This document shows, piece after piece, positions 6,266 through 6,680 of a DNA stretch of 6,680 bases. The number at the start of each line of letters is the position of its first letter. Position 1 is the stretch's first letter. The notes beneath the pieces were generated by a model. The model was given only the letters and a program-made list of their open reading frames with translations, was not told the DNA's origin and did no database searches. Location: assembly GCA_031260765.1 (NCBI GenBank), contig JAISKX010000102.1, forward strand, positions 1-6,680, written 5' to 3'. The DNA comes from Endomicrobium sp. Lineage in GTDB: Bacteria > Elusimicrobiota > Endomicrobiia > Endomicrobiales > Endomicrobiaceae. A program made the position numbers and the translations under genes.

Positions 6266-6312
6266 GATACACACGGCGGGTGGGCTGACAGTTTAGTGCA
6301 ACGGGATGGTCG

Positions 6313-6409
6313 CTTTGCCTTTTGGCGTCTTTTGACACAATTTGCCTGCTGATGTAGCTCCGCTACACGGCGCAGTCAAATTCTGCCAAAATACGCTCAA
6401 AATGCTTCG
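6313..6409. repeat. Long imperfect hairpin element (MITE/REP-like)
   Basis: Arms 6320-6349 and 6372-6402 are inverted copies that match at 26 of 30 positions with one single-base gap. Inside them TGTAGC (6353-6358) and GCTACA (6362-6367) form a perfect 6-bp inner stem around TCC. Weaker pairing of the outer CGC/GCG and GC positions extends the structure to about 6313-6409. No protein is encoded, and no transposase is nearby. The size and architecture suggest a dispersed palindromic element or non-autonomous mobile element, although target-site duplications are not evident. It sits between the OmpA-family gene and a gene remnant. Confidence 0.6.
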
Positions 6410-6433
6410 CGGAAGATAAGACAGCAATCTGAT

Positions 6434-6619
6434 TTGTTACGAAAATTTAAAGAAAATAGCGTTCACAATGAATATCTATTTGTAATTTGCGATGGGCAAT
6501 ACTATACAAAAGATAAAATCAAAGATTTAAAAGAACTTACTTCAAACAGAAGTTTTGTAGTCAGAATAGAAGAAGTTGTAGCCATTGTTGAAAAAATTGT
6601 TAGCAAAGGTAAGCAATAA
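6434..6619 (+). pseudogene. Orphan 3' gene fragment, family not recognised
   Basis: A 61-residue reading frame from TTG 6434 to a TAA at 6617-6619. The sequence looks like real folded protein (EYLFVICDGQYYTKDKIKDL near residues 13-32, then SFVVRIEEVVAIVEKIV at 40-56): a beta strand, a charged helix and a closing helix. There is no Shine-Dalgarno before the TTG, no ATG, and the frame stays open upstream to 6353 only through the right half of the hairpin element, where the translation is not protein-like. The simplest reading is the C-terminus of a larger gene whose 5' part was lost at the hairpin. A C-terminal piece of a restriction endonuclease is one loose possibility from its look, not a recognised match. 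A genuine small gene is the alternative. Confidence 0.5.
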
Positions 6620-6636
6620 CAGCGTTAAATTTCATC

Positions 6637-6680
6637 ATGAAAAACAAAAACGGGATTTTTATTACTATTGAAGGCGGGGA
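6637..6680 (+). CDS. tmk: Thymidylate kinase, N-terminus only (partial)
   Basis: The reading frame from ATG 6637 runs off the window and encodes MKNKNGIFITIEGG. The strand FITIEGG is the characteristic start of bacterial thymidylate kinases, leading into the P-loop (usually G-x-x-x-x-G-K-S/T) that would lie just beyond the window. The enzyme phosphorylates dTMP to dTDP for DNA synthesis. The start codon is 17 nt after the stop of the orphan fragment and has no good Shine-Dalgarno; the nearest purine-rich AAAGGT (6605-6610) is too far away. Only 14 residues are visible, so other P-loop nucleotide kinases are not excluded. Confidence 0.7.
   Translation, partial: MKNKNGIFITIEGG

Noticed and set aside
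6123..6338. Minus-strand frame of 71 codons crossing the end of the OmpA-family gene
   Set aside because: It mirrors the conserved OmpA C-terminus and then repeat DNA, with no plausible protein character or ribosome binding site.

Overview
The window reads as chromosomal DNA of an AT-rich, Gram-negative (diderm), probably anaerobic bacterium. The evidence is two lipoproteins with Cys lipoboxes, an OmpA-type outer-membrane protein with a peptidoglycan-binding domain, and an iron-sulfur flavoprotein pair typical of fermentative anaerobes. The gene content and the GC-rich palindromic repeats between AT-rich genes would fit Elusimicrobiota (Endomicrobium-like). That placement is an impression, not something the sequence proves. 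All genes seen lie on the + strand.

Layout: (1) positions 1-53 hold a possible C-terminal tail of an upstream gene, followed by an AT-rich dyad and a strong Shine-Dalgarno. (2) 102-2121 carries two overlapping lipoprotein genes: an LpoB-like penicillin-binding-protein activator and a large COG3014-type lipoprotein. The signal peptide of the second contains a palindromic repeat read in frame. (3) 2170-4367 carries two overlapping genes for an NfnA/NfnB (SudB/SudA) flavoprotein pair, which moves electrons among NADH, NADPH and ferredoxin. (4) 4368-4564 is a GC-rich stretch of small repeats (a perfect 11-bp hairpin, a direct repeat, a triple 8-mer) ending in an AT-rich promoter. (5) 4565-6244 encodes a secreted protein with a probable outer-membrane beta-barrel, a charged/proline-rich linker and a C-terminal OmpA peptidoglycan-binding domain. 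(6) 6245-6433 holds a short hairpin and a long imperfect hairpin element of about 85-97 nt, which abuts a short orphan reading frame (6434-6619) that looks like the tail of a decayed gene. (7) From 6637 the start of a probable thymidylate kinase gene runs off the window.

Functionally, the window joins envelope maintenance (PBP activation, an uncharacterised lipoprotein, an outer-membrane anchor to peptidoglycan) with a redox-balancing enzyme. I see no CRISPR array, phage, toxin-antitoxin module, tRNA or rRNA, and no convincing undescribed multi-gene system. The most notable signals are the repeat elements: one captured inside a signal peptide, one forming a long hairpin beside a gene remnant, and one composite GC-rich cluster.
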